DNA of 64,000 nucleotides from positions 186,001-250,000 of the forward strand of contig MSHJ01000011.1 of the NCBI GenBank assembly GCA_001941065.1. The letters run 5' to 3'. Position numbers and translations under genes: made by a program. Shown in pieces: positions 26,417-35,703 of this stretch. This DNA comes from Alistipes sp. Zagget8. Its GTDB lineage: Bacteria > Bacteroidota > Bacteroidia > Bacteroidales > Rikenellaceae. The notes beneath the pieces were generated by a model. The model searched no databases. It saw only the letters and a program-made list of their open reading frames with translations, and was not told the DNA's origin. The number at the start of each line of letters is the position of its first letter. Position 1 is the stretch's first letter.

Positions 26417-27235
26417 ATGGGACAGAAAGTTAATCCGATAGCAAATCGTCTTGGCATCATCCGCGGTTGGGATTCCAACTGGTTCGGAGGCAAGGATTTC
26501 TCCGACAAACTCGTCGAGGACGCCAAGATCCGCAAGTATCTGAATGTCCGTCTGGCCAAGGCGAGCATCTCGAAGATCATCATCGAGCGCACGCTGAAAC
26601 TCGTGACGGTTACGATTTCGACCGCACGTCCGGGTATCATCATCGGCAAGGGCGGCCAGGAGGTCGACAAACTGAAGGAAGAGCTGAAGAAGCTCACCGG
26701 CAAGGAGATCCAGATCAACATCTTCGAGGTGAAACGCCCCGAGGTGGACGCTGTGATCGTCGGCCAGAACATCGCCCGCCAGCTGGAGGGCCGCGTATCG
26801 TTCCGCCGCGCCGTGAAGATGGCTGTGGCTTCGACCATGCGCATGGGTGCCGAGGGTATCAAAATCCAGGTTGCCGGCCGTGTGGGCGGCGCCGAGATGG
26901 CCCGTACCGAGACAATCAAGGAGGGACGCATTCCGCTGCACACGTTCCGCGCAGATATCGATTACTGCCTGACGGAGGCGCTCACGAAAGTGGGTATCCT
27001 GGGCGTGAAGGTCTGGATCTGCCAGGGCATCGTATACGGCCAGCGCGACCTGTTCGAGATCGCAGGCGCTTCGGCGCAGGCTCCTTCGGGCGACCGCGGT
27101 GAGCGCGGAGACCGTCGCGGCGGAGACCGTCGCGGAGGACGCGGAGACCGGGGCGATCGTCGTGGCGGAGACCGTCGCGGAGGACGCGGTGACCGGGGTG
27201 ACCGTGGCGGAGACCGTCGCAACAACAATCAGTAA
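26417..27235 (+). CDS. rpsC: 30S ribosomal protein S3 with an RGG-type repeat tail
   Basis: 272 residues, about 40 more than E. coli S3. The KH domain is present ([20 protein letters not shown]), and [20 protein letters not shown] opens the protein. From about residue 225 the tail is an Arg/Gly/Asp-rich repeat encoded by a tandem 45-base unit (27113-27220). S3 sits at the mRNA entry; the tail may add RNA contacts. Four bases after rplV. Confidence 0.96.
   Translation: MGQKVNPIANRLGIIRGWDSNWFGGKDFSDKLVEDAKIRKYLNVRLAKASISKIIIERTLKLVTVTISTARPGIIIGKGGQEVDKLKEELKKLTGKEIQINIFEVKRPEVDAVIVGQNIARQLEGRVSFRRAVKMAVASTMRMGAEGIKIQVAGRVGGAEMARTETIKEGRIPLHTFRADIDYCLTEALTKVGILGVKVWICQGIVYGQRDLFEIAGASAQAPSGDRGERGDRRGGDRRGGRGDRGDRRGGDRRGGRGDRGDRGGDRRNNNQ
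27113..27220 (+). repeat. 45-base tandem repeat encoding the S3 tail
   Basis: Unit 1 is 27113-27157, unit 2 is 27158-27202 and a partial third unit 27203-27220. Units 1 and 2 differ at only a few bases, mostly third positions. Each encodes a 15-residue unit of the form [15 protein letters not shown]. Such a repeat can change copy number. Confidence 0.85.
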
Positions 27236-27262
27236 GTAGGACCTTTTTAAAGCAGAACTAAC

Positions 27263-27691
27263 ATGTTACAGCCGAAAAAGACCAAATTTAGAAGAATGCA
27301 GAAAGGCCGTATGAAGGGTATCGCTCAGAGAGGTAACCAGCTTGCATACGGATCGTTCGCAATCAAGGCACTTGAATCGACCTGGATCACAGGTCGTCAG
27401 ATAGAGGCGGCCCGTCAGGCCATTACGCGTTACATGAAGCGTGAAGGTCAGCTGTGGATCCGCATCTTCCCCGACAAACCCATCACGAAGAAACCCGCCG
27501 AGGTGCGTATGGGTAAGGGTAAGGGTAATCCTGAAGGCTTCGTGGCGCCAGTTACCCCCGGACGTATTCTCTTCGAGGCGGAAGGCGTGCCCCTGGAAAT
27601 CGCGCAGGAAGCGCTGCGTCTGGGTGCCCAGAAACTGCCCATCACCACCAAGTTTATCGTAAGACGTGACTACGTCGAAACCACAATTTAA
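27263..27691 (+). CDS. rplP: 50S ribosomal protein L16
   Basis: 142 residues; sits near the A-site tRNA elbow. [58 protein letters not shown] are the family core. Twenty-seven bases after rpsC and eleven before rpmC. Confidence 0.98.
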   Translation: MLQPKKTKFRRMQKGRMKGIAQRGNQLAYGSFAIKALESTWITGRQIEAARQAITRYMKREGQLWIRIFPDKPITKKPAEVRMGKGKGNPEGFVAPVTPGRILFEAEGVPLEIAQEALRLGAQKLPITTKFIVRRDYVETTI

Positions 27692-27702
27692 GGGAACACA
27701 AC

Positions 27703-27894
27703 ATGAAAAGTGCAGAAATCAAGGATATTTCGATCAAGGACCTGCAGGAACGCATCGAGACCGAAAAGGCCCAGCTCGGGAAGTTGAAGGTGCAGCACGC
27801 AGTGTCCCCCATCGAGAACCCGTCGATCATCAAGAAGAACCGCAGAGATATAGCTCGCATGCTGACCATTCTGCGTCAAAAAAACGCTAAATAA
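27703..27894 (+). CDS. rpmC: 50S ribosomal protein L29
   Basis: 63 residues; a two-helix protein at the tunnel exit. MKSAEIKDISIKDLQERIET, LGKLKVQHAVSPIENPSIIK and RRDIARMLTILRQK fit the family. Nine bases before rpsQ. Confidence 0.96.
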   Translation: MKSAEIKDISIKDLQERIETEKAQLGKLKVQHAVSPIENPSIIKKNRRDIARMLTILRQKNAK

Positions 27895-27903
27895 GTAACG
27901 ACT

Positions 27904-28158
27904 ATGGAAAGAAATCTTAGAAAAGAGCGTATCGGTGTGGTTGTCAGCAACAAGATGGAGAAGACCATTGTGGTTGCAGTAGCACGTAAGGTGAAGCATC
28001 CTATCTACGGCAAGTTCGTGAACAAGACGACGAAATTCGTCGCCGAGTCGCTCGACGAGACCTGCAAGGAGGGCGATACCGTGCGCATCATGGAAACCCG
28101 CCCGCTGAGCAAGACGAAGCGTTGGAGATTAGTACAAATCATTGAAAGAGCTAAGTAG
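27904..28158 (+). CDS. rpsQ: 30S ribosomal protein S17
   Basis: 84 residues; OB-fold protein binding the 5' domain of 16S r[39 protein letters not shown] and [20 protein letters not shown] are canonical. Two bases before rplN. Confidence 0.97.
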   Translation: MERNLRKERIGVVVSNKMEKTIVVAVARKVKHPIYGKFVNKTTKFVAESLDETCKEGDTVRIMETRPLSKTKRWRLVQIIERAK

Positions 28159-28160
28159 TT

Positions 28161-28526
28161 ATGATACAACAGGAAAGTAGACTCATTGTAGCTGATAACA
28201 GCGGTGCGAAGGAGGTCCTCTGCATCCGGGTGCTCGGCGGCACGAAGCGCCGCTACGCGTCCATCGGCGATAAGATCGTCGTGGCTGTCAAGAGTGCGAC
28301 TCCTTCGGGCGAAGTCAAGAAGGGCTCCGTATCGAAAGCTGTAGTCGTAAGAACCACGAAGGAAATCAGGCGTGCAAACGGTTCGTACATTCGTTTCGAC
28401 GACAACGCCGTGGTACTGCTTAACAACCAGGGTGAAATGCGCGGTACTCGTATATTCGGCCCCGTAGCTCGCGAGCTGCGCGACCAGTACATGAAGATTA
28501 TCTCCCTCGCACCCGAAGTACTGTAA
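28161..28526 (+). CDS. rplN: 50S ribosomal protein L14
   Basis: 121 residues; lies at the subunit interface. [39 protein letters not shown] and the C-terminal [20 protein letters not shown] match the family throughout. Confidence 0.98.
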   Translation: MIQQESRLIVADNSGAKEVLCIRVLGGTKRRYASIGDKIVVAVKSATPSGEVKKGSVSKAVVVRTTKEIRRANGSYIRFDDNAVVLLNNQGEMRGTRIFGPVARELRDQYMKIISLAPEVL

Positions 28527-28546
28527 TCATAAAAACAATTTCGGAT

Positions 28547-28870
28547 ATGTCAGTGAAATTACATATTAAGAAAGGGGACCAGGTTCAGGTCATCGCCGGC
28601 GACGGCAAGGGCCAGACGGGCAAAGTCCTGAAGGTCGAGGTTTCGAAGCAGCGTGCAATCGTTGAAGGCGTGAACCTCTGCAAGAAGGCAACCAAGCCCA
28701 ATGCACAGAATCCCCAGGGCGGCATCATCGAGAAAGAGGCTCCGATCCACATCTCGAACCTGATGCTCATCGACCCCAAGTCGGGTAAACCCACCAAGGT
28801 CGGCCGCAAGCTCAATGCAAAAGGTAAATTAGTTCGTTTCGCTAAAAAGTCAGGGGAGGAGATCAAATAA
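28547..28870 (+). CDS. rplX: 50S ribosomal protein L24
   Basis: 107 residues with a KOW motif ([20 protein letters not shown]) and [19 protein letters not shown]. An assembly-initiator protein of the 50S subunit. Its last base is shared with the rplE start (TAATG), so the two are coupled. Confidence 0.97.
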   Translation: MSVKLHIKKGDQVQVIAGDGKGQTGKVLKVEVSKQRAIVEGVNLCKKATKPNAQNPQGGIIEKEAPIHISNLMLIDPKSGKPTKVGRKLNAKGKLVRFAKKSGEEIK

Positions 28871-29430
28871 TGGGATACGTACCTACACTCAAGACACAGT
28901 ATAAGGAGCAGATCAAGCCTGCCCTTATGAAGGAGTTCGGTTACTCGAGCATTATGCAGTGCCCGAAGCTCGAAAAGATCGTCATCAACCAGGGTATGGG
29001 TCAGGCTGTTGCCGACAAGAAACTCATCGACGTGGCTGAGGCCGAGCTGACGACGATCACCGGCCAGAAGGCTGTTCAGACCCGTTCGCGCAAGGACATC
29101 TCCAATTTCAAGCTGCGTAAGGGCATGCCCATCGGCGTGCGCGTGACGCTGCGCGACACGAAGATGTACGAGTTCCTGGAGCGTCTGATCGCCGTGGCAC
29201 TTCCCCGCATCCGCGATTTCAAGGGAATCAACGAAAAGTTCGACGGCCAGGGCAACTACACCCTGGGCATCACCGAGCAGATCATCTTCCCGGAGATCGA
29301 CATCGACAAGATCACCAAGATCTTCGGCATGGAGATCACGTTCGTAACGACGGCCAAGACCGACGAAGAGGCTTATGCCCTGCTCCGTGAGTTCGGCCTT
29401 CCTTTCAAAAACGCTAAAAAGAACAACTAA
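28870..29430 (+). CDS. rplE: 50S ribosomal protein L5
   Basis: 186 residues; binds 5S rRNA and contacts P-site t[43 protein letters not shown] and [20 protein letters not shown] are typical. Coupled to rplX through a one-base overlap; rpsN starts three bases after its stop. Confidence 0.98.
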   Translation: MGYVPTLKTQYKEQIKPALMKEFGYSSIMQCPKLEKIVINQGMGQAVADKKLIDVAEAELTTITGQKAVQTRSRKDISNFKLRKGMPIGVRVTLRDTKMYEFLERLIAVALPRIRDFKGINEKFDGQGNYTLGITEQIIFPEIDIDKITKIFGMEITFVTTAKTDEEAYALLREFGLPFKNAKKNN

Positions 29431-29433
29431 GCT

Positions 29434-29730
29434 ATGGCAAAAGAATCGATGAAAGCCCGCGAGGTGAAGCGTGCGAAGCTTGCAAACCGCTATGCTCACA
29501 AGCGCGAGGAGATCGCTGCCAAGGTGAAGAGCGGTGAGATGGACCACGAGGAGGCATGGCAGGCACTTGCTAAACTGCCCCGCAACTCGAATCCCATCCG
29601 TCAGCACAACCGCTGCAAGATCACCGGCCGTCCCAAAGGCTACATCCGCCTGTTCGGCATCAGCCGTATCCAGTTCCGCGAGATGGCCTCGAAGGGTCTG
29701 ATCCCGGGCGTTACGAAGGCAAGCTGGTAG
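29434..29730 (+). CDS. rpsN: 30S ribosomal protein S14 (zinc-free type)
   Basis: 98 residues. [20 protein letters not shown] opens it, and the C-terminal segment [20 protein letters not shown], then [20 protein letters not shown], is the S14 core. Only one Cys remains, so this is the zinc-independent long form rather than the four-Cys form. Normally rpsH would follow at once; here 708 non-coding bases intervene. Confidence 0.97.
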   Translation: MAKESMKAREVKRAKLANRYAHKREEIAAKVKSGEMDHEEAWQALAKLPRNSNPIRQHNRCKITGRPKGYIRLFGISRIQFREMASKGLIPGVTKASW

Positions 29731-30272
29731 CAGCCGCAGGGGAGGACGAGGGGCGCGGAAGCGCCTGCCAATCCTCAGAGACCCTGCAATTCTGAATAAA
29801 GTTCCGTCTTCCGGAAGGTGAAGAGCCTGCGGAGAGCGTGTCTCTCGGAAGGAAACGGGGCAGATAGGGGTGTGTAACCCGTGTAGATACGTCACAGTAT
29901 CGGGGAAAGTGCCGCCGCAAGCGGTAACTTCCCGATATGTGGGGCGTAGCGAGGGGTTGGACACTTGGTTACAAATTTCTCGGACCGAGGAGCCAGGGGC
30001 TGAACCCGGAGCCGCGCAAGCGGTGAAGGAGGAGCCCGGAGGGTTGACGCAGGGTCGGTTGCAAGACCGGGGCTGGCGGATACCGGAGGTTCTTGCGAGG
30101 CCGCAGGAGGTGACCGGGGCGGACCGTGAAGCGGGACGTCCGGGCGATTTCCGAAGGCGTTGCCGGTTGCTGAACGGGAGTTTTGTGCGGATATATGTTA
30201 GCAACATGGAGTGTGCTAACATTGTCTGCGTTCCGGGGGCAATGGTAAAATCGTAAAAATCAGGCGCTAATC
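29731..30272 (+). ncRNA. Structured non-coding insert in the spc cluster, possibly a group II intron fragment
   Basis: First 139 bases include a GGCGC-ggaa-GCGCC hairpin (around 29752-29766). From 29870 a GTGTGTAACCC stretch, like a group II intron 5' end (GUGYG), is followed by a strong hairpin closed by TATCGGG/CCCGATA with an inner CCGC/GCGG arm (29907-29937), then GGTTAC (29967-29972), complementary to GTAACC (29874-29879), and AATTTCTCGGACCGAGGAGC, which resembles a domain I EBS1 arm. Further GC stems follow, ending with TGTTAGCA/TGCTAACA (about 30198-30223). I see no reverse transcriptase and no convincing domain V or VI. A 128-codon open frame (29870-30256) looks like chance. Confidence 0.5.
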
Positions 30273-30303
30273 TTGGCCGTTTGGGAAATAATGCGTATAT
30301 TTG
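30273..30303 (+). promoter_or_regulatory. Internal promoter before rpsH
   Basis: TATATTTG at 30296-30303 is a perfect -7 box and TTGG at 30273-30276 a good -33 with a 19-base spacer. Transcription would start near 30310, giving a leader of about 130 bases with a GCCCC/GGGGC hairpin (30312-30340) and a purine-rich stretch before an AT-rich region ending at rpsH. So rpsH to rplQ can be transcribed independently of the genes upstream. Confidence 0.65.
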
Positions 30304-30438
30304 CCCGCTTTGTGCCCCCGTGTGCGTATGCGGACAGGGGCGGAAAGCGAAAGGCTGTAAAGCGGTGGCGATGAGTCAACTTGCTGAAAGCCAAAATTTT
30401 AATTAAACCAATTTATTAATTTTTAATTTCTATTCGTT

Positions 30439-30837
30439 ATGACTGATCCTATTGCGGACTTTCTGACCAGAATTAGAAACGCGGTGAAAGCCAACCACAA
30501 AGTGGTTGAAGCTCCCGGTTCAAAAATTAAGCAGGAGATGACCAAGATCCTCTACGAGCAGGGTTACATTCTCGCTTACAAATTCGACAAGGACGAGAAG
30601 GGCCACCCGTCGATCAAAATCGCTCTGAAGTGGGATGCTGCCACCAAGACCAACGCTATCAAGGACCTCAAGCGCGTCAGCCGCCCGGGTCTGCGCCAGT
30701 ATGCGTCGGTTTCGGACATGCCCCGCGTGCTGAACGGTCTGGGCATCGCTATCGTTTCGACCTCGAAAGGCATCATGACCGATTCCCAGGCCCGCAAGGA
30801 GAACGTGGGCGGCGAGGTGCTGTGCTACATCTACTAA
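30439..30837 (+). CDS. rpsH: 30S ribosomal protein S8
   Basis: 132 residues; binds helix 21 of 16S rRNA. MTDPIADFLTRIRNAVKANH, KRVSRPGLRQYASVSDMPRV and TSKGIMTDSQARKENVGGEV are canonical. In E. coli, S8 represses its own operon through an rRNA-like site; the structured leader here could serve that purpose, but I see no proven mimic. Twenty-five bases before rplF. Confidence 0.98.
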   Translation: MTDPIADFLTRIRNAVKANHKVVEAPGSKIKQEMTKILYEQGYILAYKFDKDEKGHPSIKIALKWDAATKTNAIKDLKRVSRPGLRQYASVSDMPRVLNGLGIAIVSTSKGIMTDSQARKENVGGEVLCYIY

Positions 30838-30862
30838 TCGCAAATCATTAAAGAACAACACA

Positions 30863-31450
30863 ATGTCAAGAATTGGTAAATTACCTGTAAACCTGCCTGC
30901 CGGCGTTACCGTAGAGGTATCGGCCGACAATACGGTAAGCGTGAAAGGGCCACTCGGGACGCTGAGCCAGAAAGTTGACTCGGACATCAAGGTAGAGGTC
31001 GGCACGCACACGGACAGCCACACGGGCGCGGTAGTTCCCGCCGTTCTGGTGAGCCGTCCCACCAACCAGCCCCGCCACCGTTCGATGCACGGTCTGTACC
31101 GTGCGCTGATCAATAACATGGTCGTCGGCGTATCGAAGGGCTATGAGATCAAACAGGAACTCGTGGGCGTCGGCTTCAAGGCCGAAATGAAGGGCCAGAT
31201 TCTGGAGATGAGCCTCGGCTATTCGCACGACACGCATTTCATGCTTCCCAAGGAGGTGACCGCCACGGCCGTTACCGAGAAAAAGGGCAATCCCATCGTA
31301 ACGTTCAAGTCGATCGACAAGCAGCTTGTCGGCCAGGTTGCCGCCAAACTCCGTTCGCTGCGCAAGCCGGAGCCGTACAAGGGCAAGGGTATCAAGTTCG
31401 TCGGTGAGCAGATCCGTCGCAAGGCCGGTAAATCAGCAGGTGCTAAATAG
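30863..31450 (+). CDS. rplF: 50S ribosomal protein L6
   Basis: 195 residues; slightly longer than E. coli L6 owing to a loop (residues about 50-62, THTDSHTGAVVPAVLV). MSRIGKLPVNLPAGVTVEVS, QELVGVGFKAEMKGQILEMS and KPEPYKGKGIKFVGEQIRRK identify it. Binds near the sarcin-ricin loop. Confidence 0.97.
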   Translation: MSRIGKLPVNLPAGVTVEVSADNTVSVKGPLGTLSQKVDSDIKVEVGTHTDSHTGAVVPAVLVSRPTNQPRHRSMHGLYRALINNMVVGVSKGYEIKQELVGVGFKAEMKGQILEMSLGYSHDTHFMLPKEVTATAVTEKKGNPIVTFKSIDKQLVGQVAAKLRSLRKPEPYKGKGIKFVGEQIRRKAGKSAGAK

Positions 31451-31466
31451 TAAATAGTCTGAAGTT

Positions 31467-31829
31467 ATGTCACTGAACAAGATAGAAAGAAGAGAGAGGA
31501 TCAAGATGCGTATCCGCAAGATCGTGAGCGGAACGCCCGCACAGCCTCGCATGACTGTATATCGTAGCAACAAGCAGATCTACGTGCAGTTCATTGATGA
31601 TCTCGCAGGTGTAACGCTCGCTACGGCTTCCTCGCTGGACAAGGAGGTCGCCGAAGCTGCCGCCGGCAAGAACAAGTGCGAAGTAGCCGCCCTGGTGGGC
31701 AAGCTGGCCGCCGAGCGTGCCGTTGCCAAAGGCATCTCGGCCGTCGCTTTCGACCGTAACGGTTACCTGTATCACGGAAGAGTTAAACAGCTGGCCGAAG
31801 CAGCACGCGAAGGCGGACTTAAATTCTAA
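31467..31829 (+). CDS. rplR: 50S ribosomal protein L18
   Basis: 120 residues; 5S rRNA binding. [40 protein letters not shown] and [20 protein letters not shown] are typical. Six bases before rpsE. Confidence 0.98.
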   Translation: MSLNKIERRERIKMRIRKIVSGTPAQPRMTVYRSNKQIYVQFIDDLAGVTLATASSLDKEVAEAAAGKNKCEVAALVGKLAAERAVAKGISAVAFDRNGYLYHGRVKQLAEAAREGGLKF

Positions 31830-31835
31830 GCGATT

Positions 31836-32354
31836 ATGTCAAATACCAACATAAAGAAAGTACGCACGAGCGACCTCGAACTCAAGGACCGTCTCGTCAG
31901 CATCCAGCGTGTTACCAAGGTTACCAAGGGAGGTCGCACGTTCAGTTTTTCGGCCATCGTCGTCGTCGGTAACGAGGACGGCGTGGTAGGCTACGGCCTG
32001 GGCAAGGCTTCGGAGGTGCAGTCGGCCATCGCCAAGGGCGTGGAGGATGCCAAGAAGAACCTCGTCAAGATCCCGGTTATCAACGGTACGATCCCCCACA
32101 AGCAGGAGTCGCGTTTCAGCGGTTCGCTCGTGATGATTCGCCCGGCCGCTCCCGGTACGGGTATCATCGCCGGCGGTGCCATGCGTGCCGTGCTGGAGTC
32201 GGTGGGTATCAAGAACGTGCTTGCCAAGAGCAAGGGTTCGTCGAACCCCCACAACCTGGTGAAGGCAACCATCTCGGCCCTCTGCGAGCTGCGCGATGCC
32301 CACAGCATCGCCCGCCTGCGCGGCATCTCGATGGACAAGGTGTTTAACGGTTAA
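31836..32354 (+). CDS. rpsE: 30S ribosomal protein S5
   Basis: 172 residues; lies at the mRNA entry channel and affects fidelity. The N-terminal double-stranded RNA-binding fold has [20 protein letters not shown] and [15 protein letters not shown]; the C-terminal half includes [19 protein letters not shown]. Fourteen bases before rpmD. Confidence 0.98.
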   Translation: MSNTNIKKVRTSDLELKDRLVSIQRVTKVTKGGRTFSFSAIVVVGNEDGVVGYGLGKASEVQSAIAKGVEDAKKNLVKIPVINGTIPHKQESRFSGSLVMIRPAAPGTGIIAGGAMRAVLESVGIKNVLAKSKGSSNPHNLVKATISALCELRDAHSIARLRGISMDKVFNG

Positions 32355-32368
32355 TTCTCAAGAAGAAC

Positions 32369-32623
32369 ATGGCAAGATTGAAAATCACCCAGGTCAAAAG
32401 CCGCATCGGCGCCACGACGCGCCAGTGCCGGAACCTCGACGCACTGGGTCTGAAGAAGATCAACGCGAGTGTCGAGCACGACGACTCGGTTATCATCAAG
32501 GGTATGATCGAGCGCGTGAAACACCTCGTCAAGGTCGAGGAGGTTGCGGCGCCCGCGAAGAAGGCAGCCCCCAAGGCCAAGAAGGCCGAGGTGAAGGAAG
32601 AGGCCGCTCAGCCCGCAGAATAA
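32369..32623 (+). CDS. rpmD: 50S ribosomal protein L30 with a C-terminal extension
   Basis: 84 residues against about 60 for the family. The core is RLKITQVKSRIGATTRQCRN and IIKGMIERVKHLVKVEEV; the last 23 residues are an Ala/Lys/Glu-rich tail (AAPAKKAAPKAKKAEVKEEA). The tail probably lies on the outside of the 50S subunit. Confidence 0.95.
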   Translation: MARLKITQVKSRIGATTRQCRNLDALGLKKINASVEHDDSVIIKGMIERVKHLVKVEEVAAPAKKAAPKAKKAEVKEEAAQPAE

Positions 32624-32651
32624 GTTTAACTGCTAACGGATTATTTTAAGA

Positions 32652-33098
32652 ATGGAACTCAATAATCTCAAACCCGCAAAGGGTTCAACGCACCACGACA
32701 AGCGAATCGGCCGCGGTGCAGGTTCGGGTCACGGTGGCACCGCCACCCGTGGACACAAGGGTGCACAGTCGCGTTCGGGTTACTCGCGTAAGCTCGGCTT
32801 CGAGGGTGGCCAGATGCCGCTGCAGCGTCGCGTTCCCAAGTTCGGGTTCACCAACCTGAAGCGGGTGGAATTCAAGGCGATCAACCTCTCGACGCTCGAG
32901 GAGCTGGCAGCCAAGAAATCGCTCACGGAGGTTACGGTGGATACGCTCGTGGCCGCAGGTTTCATCTCGTCGAACGACAAGGTGAAGATTCTGGGCAACG
33001 GCACGATCTCGAAGGCGCTCGCTGTTAAGGCTCACGCGTTCTCGAAGAGCGCCGAGGCGGCCATCACGGCAGCCGGCGGCAGCGTCGAAAAACTGTAA
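32652..33098 (+). CDS. rplO: 50S ribosomal protein L15
   Basis: 148 residues; a late-assembly 50S protein. MELNNLKPAKGSTHHDKRIG, GAGSGHGGTATRGHKGAQSR and GFEGGQMPLQRRVPKFGFTN are canonical. Standard position before secY. Confidence 0.98.
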   Translation: MELNNLKPAKGSTHHDKRIGRGAGSGHGGTATRGHKGAQSRSGYSRKLGFEGGQMPLQRRVPKFGFTNLKRVEFKAINLSTLEELAAKKSLTEVTVDTLVAAGFISSNDKVKILGNGTISKALAVKAHAFSKSAEAAITAAGGSVEKL

Positions 33099-33120
33099 GC
33101 AACCTTAGAACCCAAAAATT

Positions 33121-34497
33121 ATGAATCAGTATCTCGTTGTTGGTATCGTCTTTTTGGTGGTAATCGCTCTTTTGGCGACCAACAAGAAATTGGTAGAAAC
33201 GCTCAAGAACATCTACAAGATCGAGGAGCTGCGCAAACGTGTCATCTACACGATCGGGCTGCTGCTGGTCTTCCGCTTGGGCAGTTTCGTCGTGATTCCG
33301 GGCATCAACCCCAACGCCCTGGGCGAGGGGTCGGCGTATGCCAGCCAGCTGGAGGGCAACGGACTGCTGGGTCTGTTGAACGTCTTCTCGGGCGGCGCCT
33401 TCGGCAACGCCTCGATTCTGGCCCTCGGAGTCATGCCGTACATCACCGCCTCGATCATCATCCAGTTGATGGGTATGATGATTCCGTATTTCCAGAAAAT
33501 GCAGAAGGAGGGTGAGAGCGGCCGCCGCAAGATGAATCAGTGGACGCGCTTCCTGACGATCGGCGTCCTGCTCCTGCAGGGCCCGGCGTACATCGCCAAC
33601 CTGTACCACCAGGTTCCCTCTGCATTCATTTACGGCAATTCGTTCGGCTTCGTTGCCTATGCGACGACGATCCTGATCGCCGGTACCATGTTCATCATGT
33701 GGCTGGGCGAGAAGATCACCGACAAGGGTATCGGTAACGGTATCTCGCTGATCATCATGATCGGTATCGTGGCACGTCTGCCCCACGCGCTGTTGGCCGA
33801 GGTCAACGCCCGTTTCCAGACGGCCACCGGTAGCGCCATCATGCTGATCCTCGAGCTGATCCTGCTGTTCCTTGTCTTCATGGCAACGATCGCCCTGGTA
33901 CAGGCTGTCCGCAAGGTGCCTGTGCAGTATGCAAAGCGTATCGTCGGAAACAAACAGTACGGAGGTGTGCGCCAGTACATCCCGCTGAAGATGAATGCTG
34001 CGAATGTGATGCCTATCATCTTCGCGCAGGCTCTGATGTTTATTCCGGCGCTGTTCTCCGGTACGGCCTTCGCGGCTGCTTTCAGCTCGATGACCGGTTT
34101 CTGGTACAATTTCACGCTTGCAGTGCTGGTAATCGCCTTCACCTACTTCTACACGGCGATTATCATCAATCCTCAAATGATGGCCGATGACATGAAGCGA
34201 AACGGCGGCTTTATCCCGGGAGTGAAACCGGGTAAGCAGACCGTGAACTACATCGACACCATCATGACGCGTATCACGCTTCCGGGTTCGATCTTCCTGG
34301 CGATTGTGGCAATTCTGCCCGCGCTGGCGATGAAATTCCTGGGCATCCAGCAGGCGTTCGCCTACTTCTACGGAGGTACGTCGCTGCTGATTATGGTCGG
34401 CGTGGTACTCGACACTCTGAAGCAGATCGAGAGCTACCTGTTGATGCGCCACTACGACGGTCTGATGAAGACCGGCCGTATTCAGGGTCGTCATTAG
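33121..34497 (+). CDS. secY: Preprotein translocase subunit SecY
   Basis: 458 residues, ten membrane segments; the protein-conducting channel of the Sec system. Seen: RVIYTIGLLLVFRLGSFVVI (first segment), ALGVMPYITASIIIQLMG, KGIGNGISLIIMIGI, and the cytoplasmic loop GGVRQYIPLKMNAANVMPII. The C-terminal part has KQTVNYIDTIMTRITLPGS-type sequence. Longer antisense frames across it are chance. Confidence 0.98.
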   Translation: MNQYLVVGIVFLVVIALLATNKKLVETLKNIYKIEELRKRVIYTIGLLLVFRLGSFVVIPGINPNALGEGSAYASQLEGNGLLGLLNVFSGGAFGNASILALGVMPYITASIIIQLMGMMIPYFQKMQKEGESGRRKMNQWTRFLTIGVLLLQGPAYIANLYHQVPSAFIYGNSFGFVAYATTILIAGTMFIMWLGEKITDKGIGNGISLIIMIGIVARLPHALLAEVNARFQTATGSAIMLILELILLFLVFMATIALVQAVRKVPVQYAKRIVGNKQYGGVRQYIPLKMNAANVMPIIFAQALMFIPALFSGTAFAAAFSSMTGFWYNFTLAVLVIAFTYFYTAIIINPQMMADDMKRNGGFIPGVKPGKQTVNYIDTIMTRITLPGSIFLAIVAILPALAMKFLGIQQAFAYFYGGTSLLIMVGVVLDTLKQIESYLLMRHYDGLMKTGRIQGRH

Positions 34498-34529
34498 GAG
34501 TTTTTCCGAAGAGTTCTTAAGCGAAGAGA

Positions 34530-35306
34530 ATGATATATTTAAAGACAGACGAGGAGATAGAGCTGCTCCGCGAGAACAATATCCTGGTGTCGAAGACACT
34601 GGCGGAGGTGGGTCGCCACATCCGTCCGGGTGTCACCACCAAGGAGTTGAACTCGATTGCCGAGGATTTCATCCGCGCGCACGGAGCAGTTCCCGCCTTC
34701 CTCGGGTATCAGGGATTTCCCGCTTCGTTGTGTATATCGGTAAACGAACAGGTGGTTCACGGTATCCCGTCCTCGAAATGCGTCCTTAAAGAGGGCGACA
34801 TCGTTTCGGTCGATTGCGGTACGTTTATGAAGGGGTTTGTTGGTGATTCGGCATATACGTTTGCCGTTGGAGAGGTTGCCGCGGAAGTAAGGCAGCTGAT
34901 GGAGGTCACCAAAGAGGCTCTTTATAAAGGTGCCATGCAGGCCAAAGCCGGCAATCGCGTAGGCGATGTGTCAGCGGCCGTGCAGGAACACGCCGAGAGC
35001 TTCGGCTACGGCGTGGTGCGCGAACTGGAGGGACACGGATTGGGTCGCAAGATGCACGAAGACCCCGGTGTCCCCAATTACGGCGCACGCGGCAGGGGGC
35101 CATTGCTCAAGGAGGGCATGGTCATCTGCATCGAACCCATGATCAACATGGGGACCAAAGCGGTAGTTTTCGAACAGGATGGCTGGACGGTCCGCACGCG
35201 GGACCGCAAACCGGCGGCACACTTCGAGTGGGCCGTGGCGGTTCGCAAATCGGGTCCCGACGTACTGACGGATTTCAGTATCATTGAACAGGCAATAAAC
35301 AACTAA
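34530..35306 (+). CDS. map: Methionine aminopeptidase, type I
   Basis: 258 residues; removes the N-terminal Met. Pita-bread fold metal ligands: VSVDCGTFMKGFVGDSAYTF (two Asp), GHGLGRKMHEDP (His), CIEPMINMG (Glu) and a C-terminal FEWAVAV (Glu). HGIPSSKCVLKEGDIVS precedes the first ligands. Follows secY and precedes infA by six bases. Confidence 0.97.
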   Translation: MIYLKTDEEIELLRENNILVSKTLAEVGRHIRPGVTTKELNSIAEDFIRAHGAVPAFLGYQGFPASLCISVNEQVVHGIPSSKCVLKEGDIVSVDCGTFMKGFVGDSAYTFAVGEVAAEVRQLMEVTKEALYKGAMQAKAGNRVGDVSAAVQEHAESFGYGVVRELEGHGLGRKMHEDPGVPNYGARGRGPLLKEGMVICIEPMINMGTKAVVFEQDGWTVRTRDRKPAAHFEWAVAVRKSGPDVLTDFSIIEQAINN

Positions 35307-35312
35307 GACTCT

Positions 35313-35531
35313 ATGGCAAAACAAGCTGCTATTGAACGGGACGGGACGATCATCGAGGCGCTGTCCAACGCGATGTTCCGCGTTGAGCTGGACAACGGCC
35401 ACGTGCTCACGGCCCATATCTCGGGGAAGATGCGTATGCACTACATCAAGATCCTTCCCGGAGATAAAGTAAAAGTGGAGATGACGCCCTACGACCTTAC
35501 GAAGGGACGTATATCTTTCCGGTACAAATAA
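35313..35531 (+). CDS. infA: Translation initiation factor IF-1
   Basis: 72 residues; OB-fold factor occupying the A site during initiation. [40 protein letters not shown] and [20 protein letters not shown] are canonical. Eighteen bases before rpmJ. Confidence 0.98.
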   Translation: MAKQAAIERDGTIIEALSNAMFRVELDNGHVLTAHISGKMRMHYIKILPGDKVKVEMTPYDLTKGRISFRYK

Positions 35532-35549
35532 TTAGATTGCTTGAAAATC

Positions 35550-35666
35550 ATGAAAGTTAAAGCATCCATCAAGAAGAGAAGCGAGGATTGCAAGATTGTG
35601 AAGCGTAAAGGCAAACTTTACGTCATTTGCAAGAAGAATCCCAAGTTTAAAATGCGCCAGGGGTAA
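35550..35666 (+). CDS. rpmJ: 50S ribosomal protein L36
   Basis: 38 residues, ATG at 35550 to TAA at 35664-35666: [20 protein letters not shown], then [18 protein letters not shown]. The family's four zinc ligands (three Cys and a His) are reduced to two Cys: the first Cys is Ser11 and the His is Phe33, so no zinc site is expected. Standard place between infA and rpsM. Confidence 0.95.
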   Translation: MKVKASIKKRSEDCKIVKRKGKLYVICKKNPKFKMRQG

Positions 35667-35703
35667 TGTTTTTTGAACAAGTAAAAAAAGAAAAAGTATT
35701 TAT

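Noticed and set aside
30100..30150. Possible group II domain V at the end of the insert
   Set aside because: The sequence GGACCGTGAAGCGG...GTCCGG forms only a short stem and does not fit the 34-base domain V closely enough to call.
29870..30256. 128-codon open frame in the rpsN-rpsH gap
   Set aside because: Lies wholly over the hairpins of the structured insert; Arg/Gly/Pro-rich and with no recognised domain, so chance is more likely.
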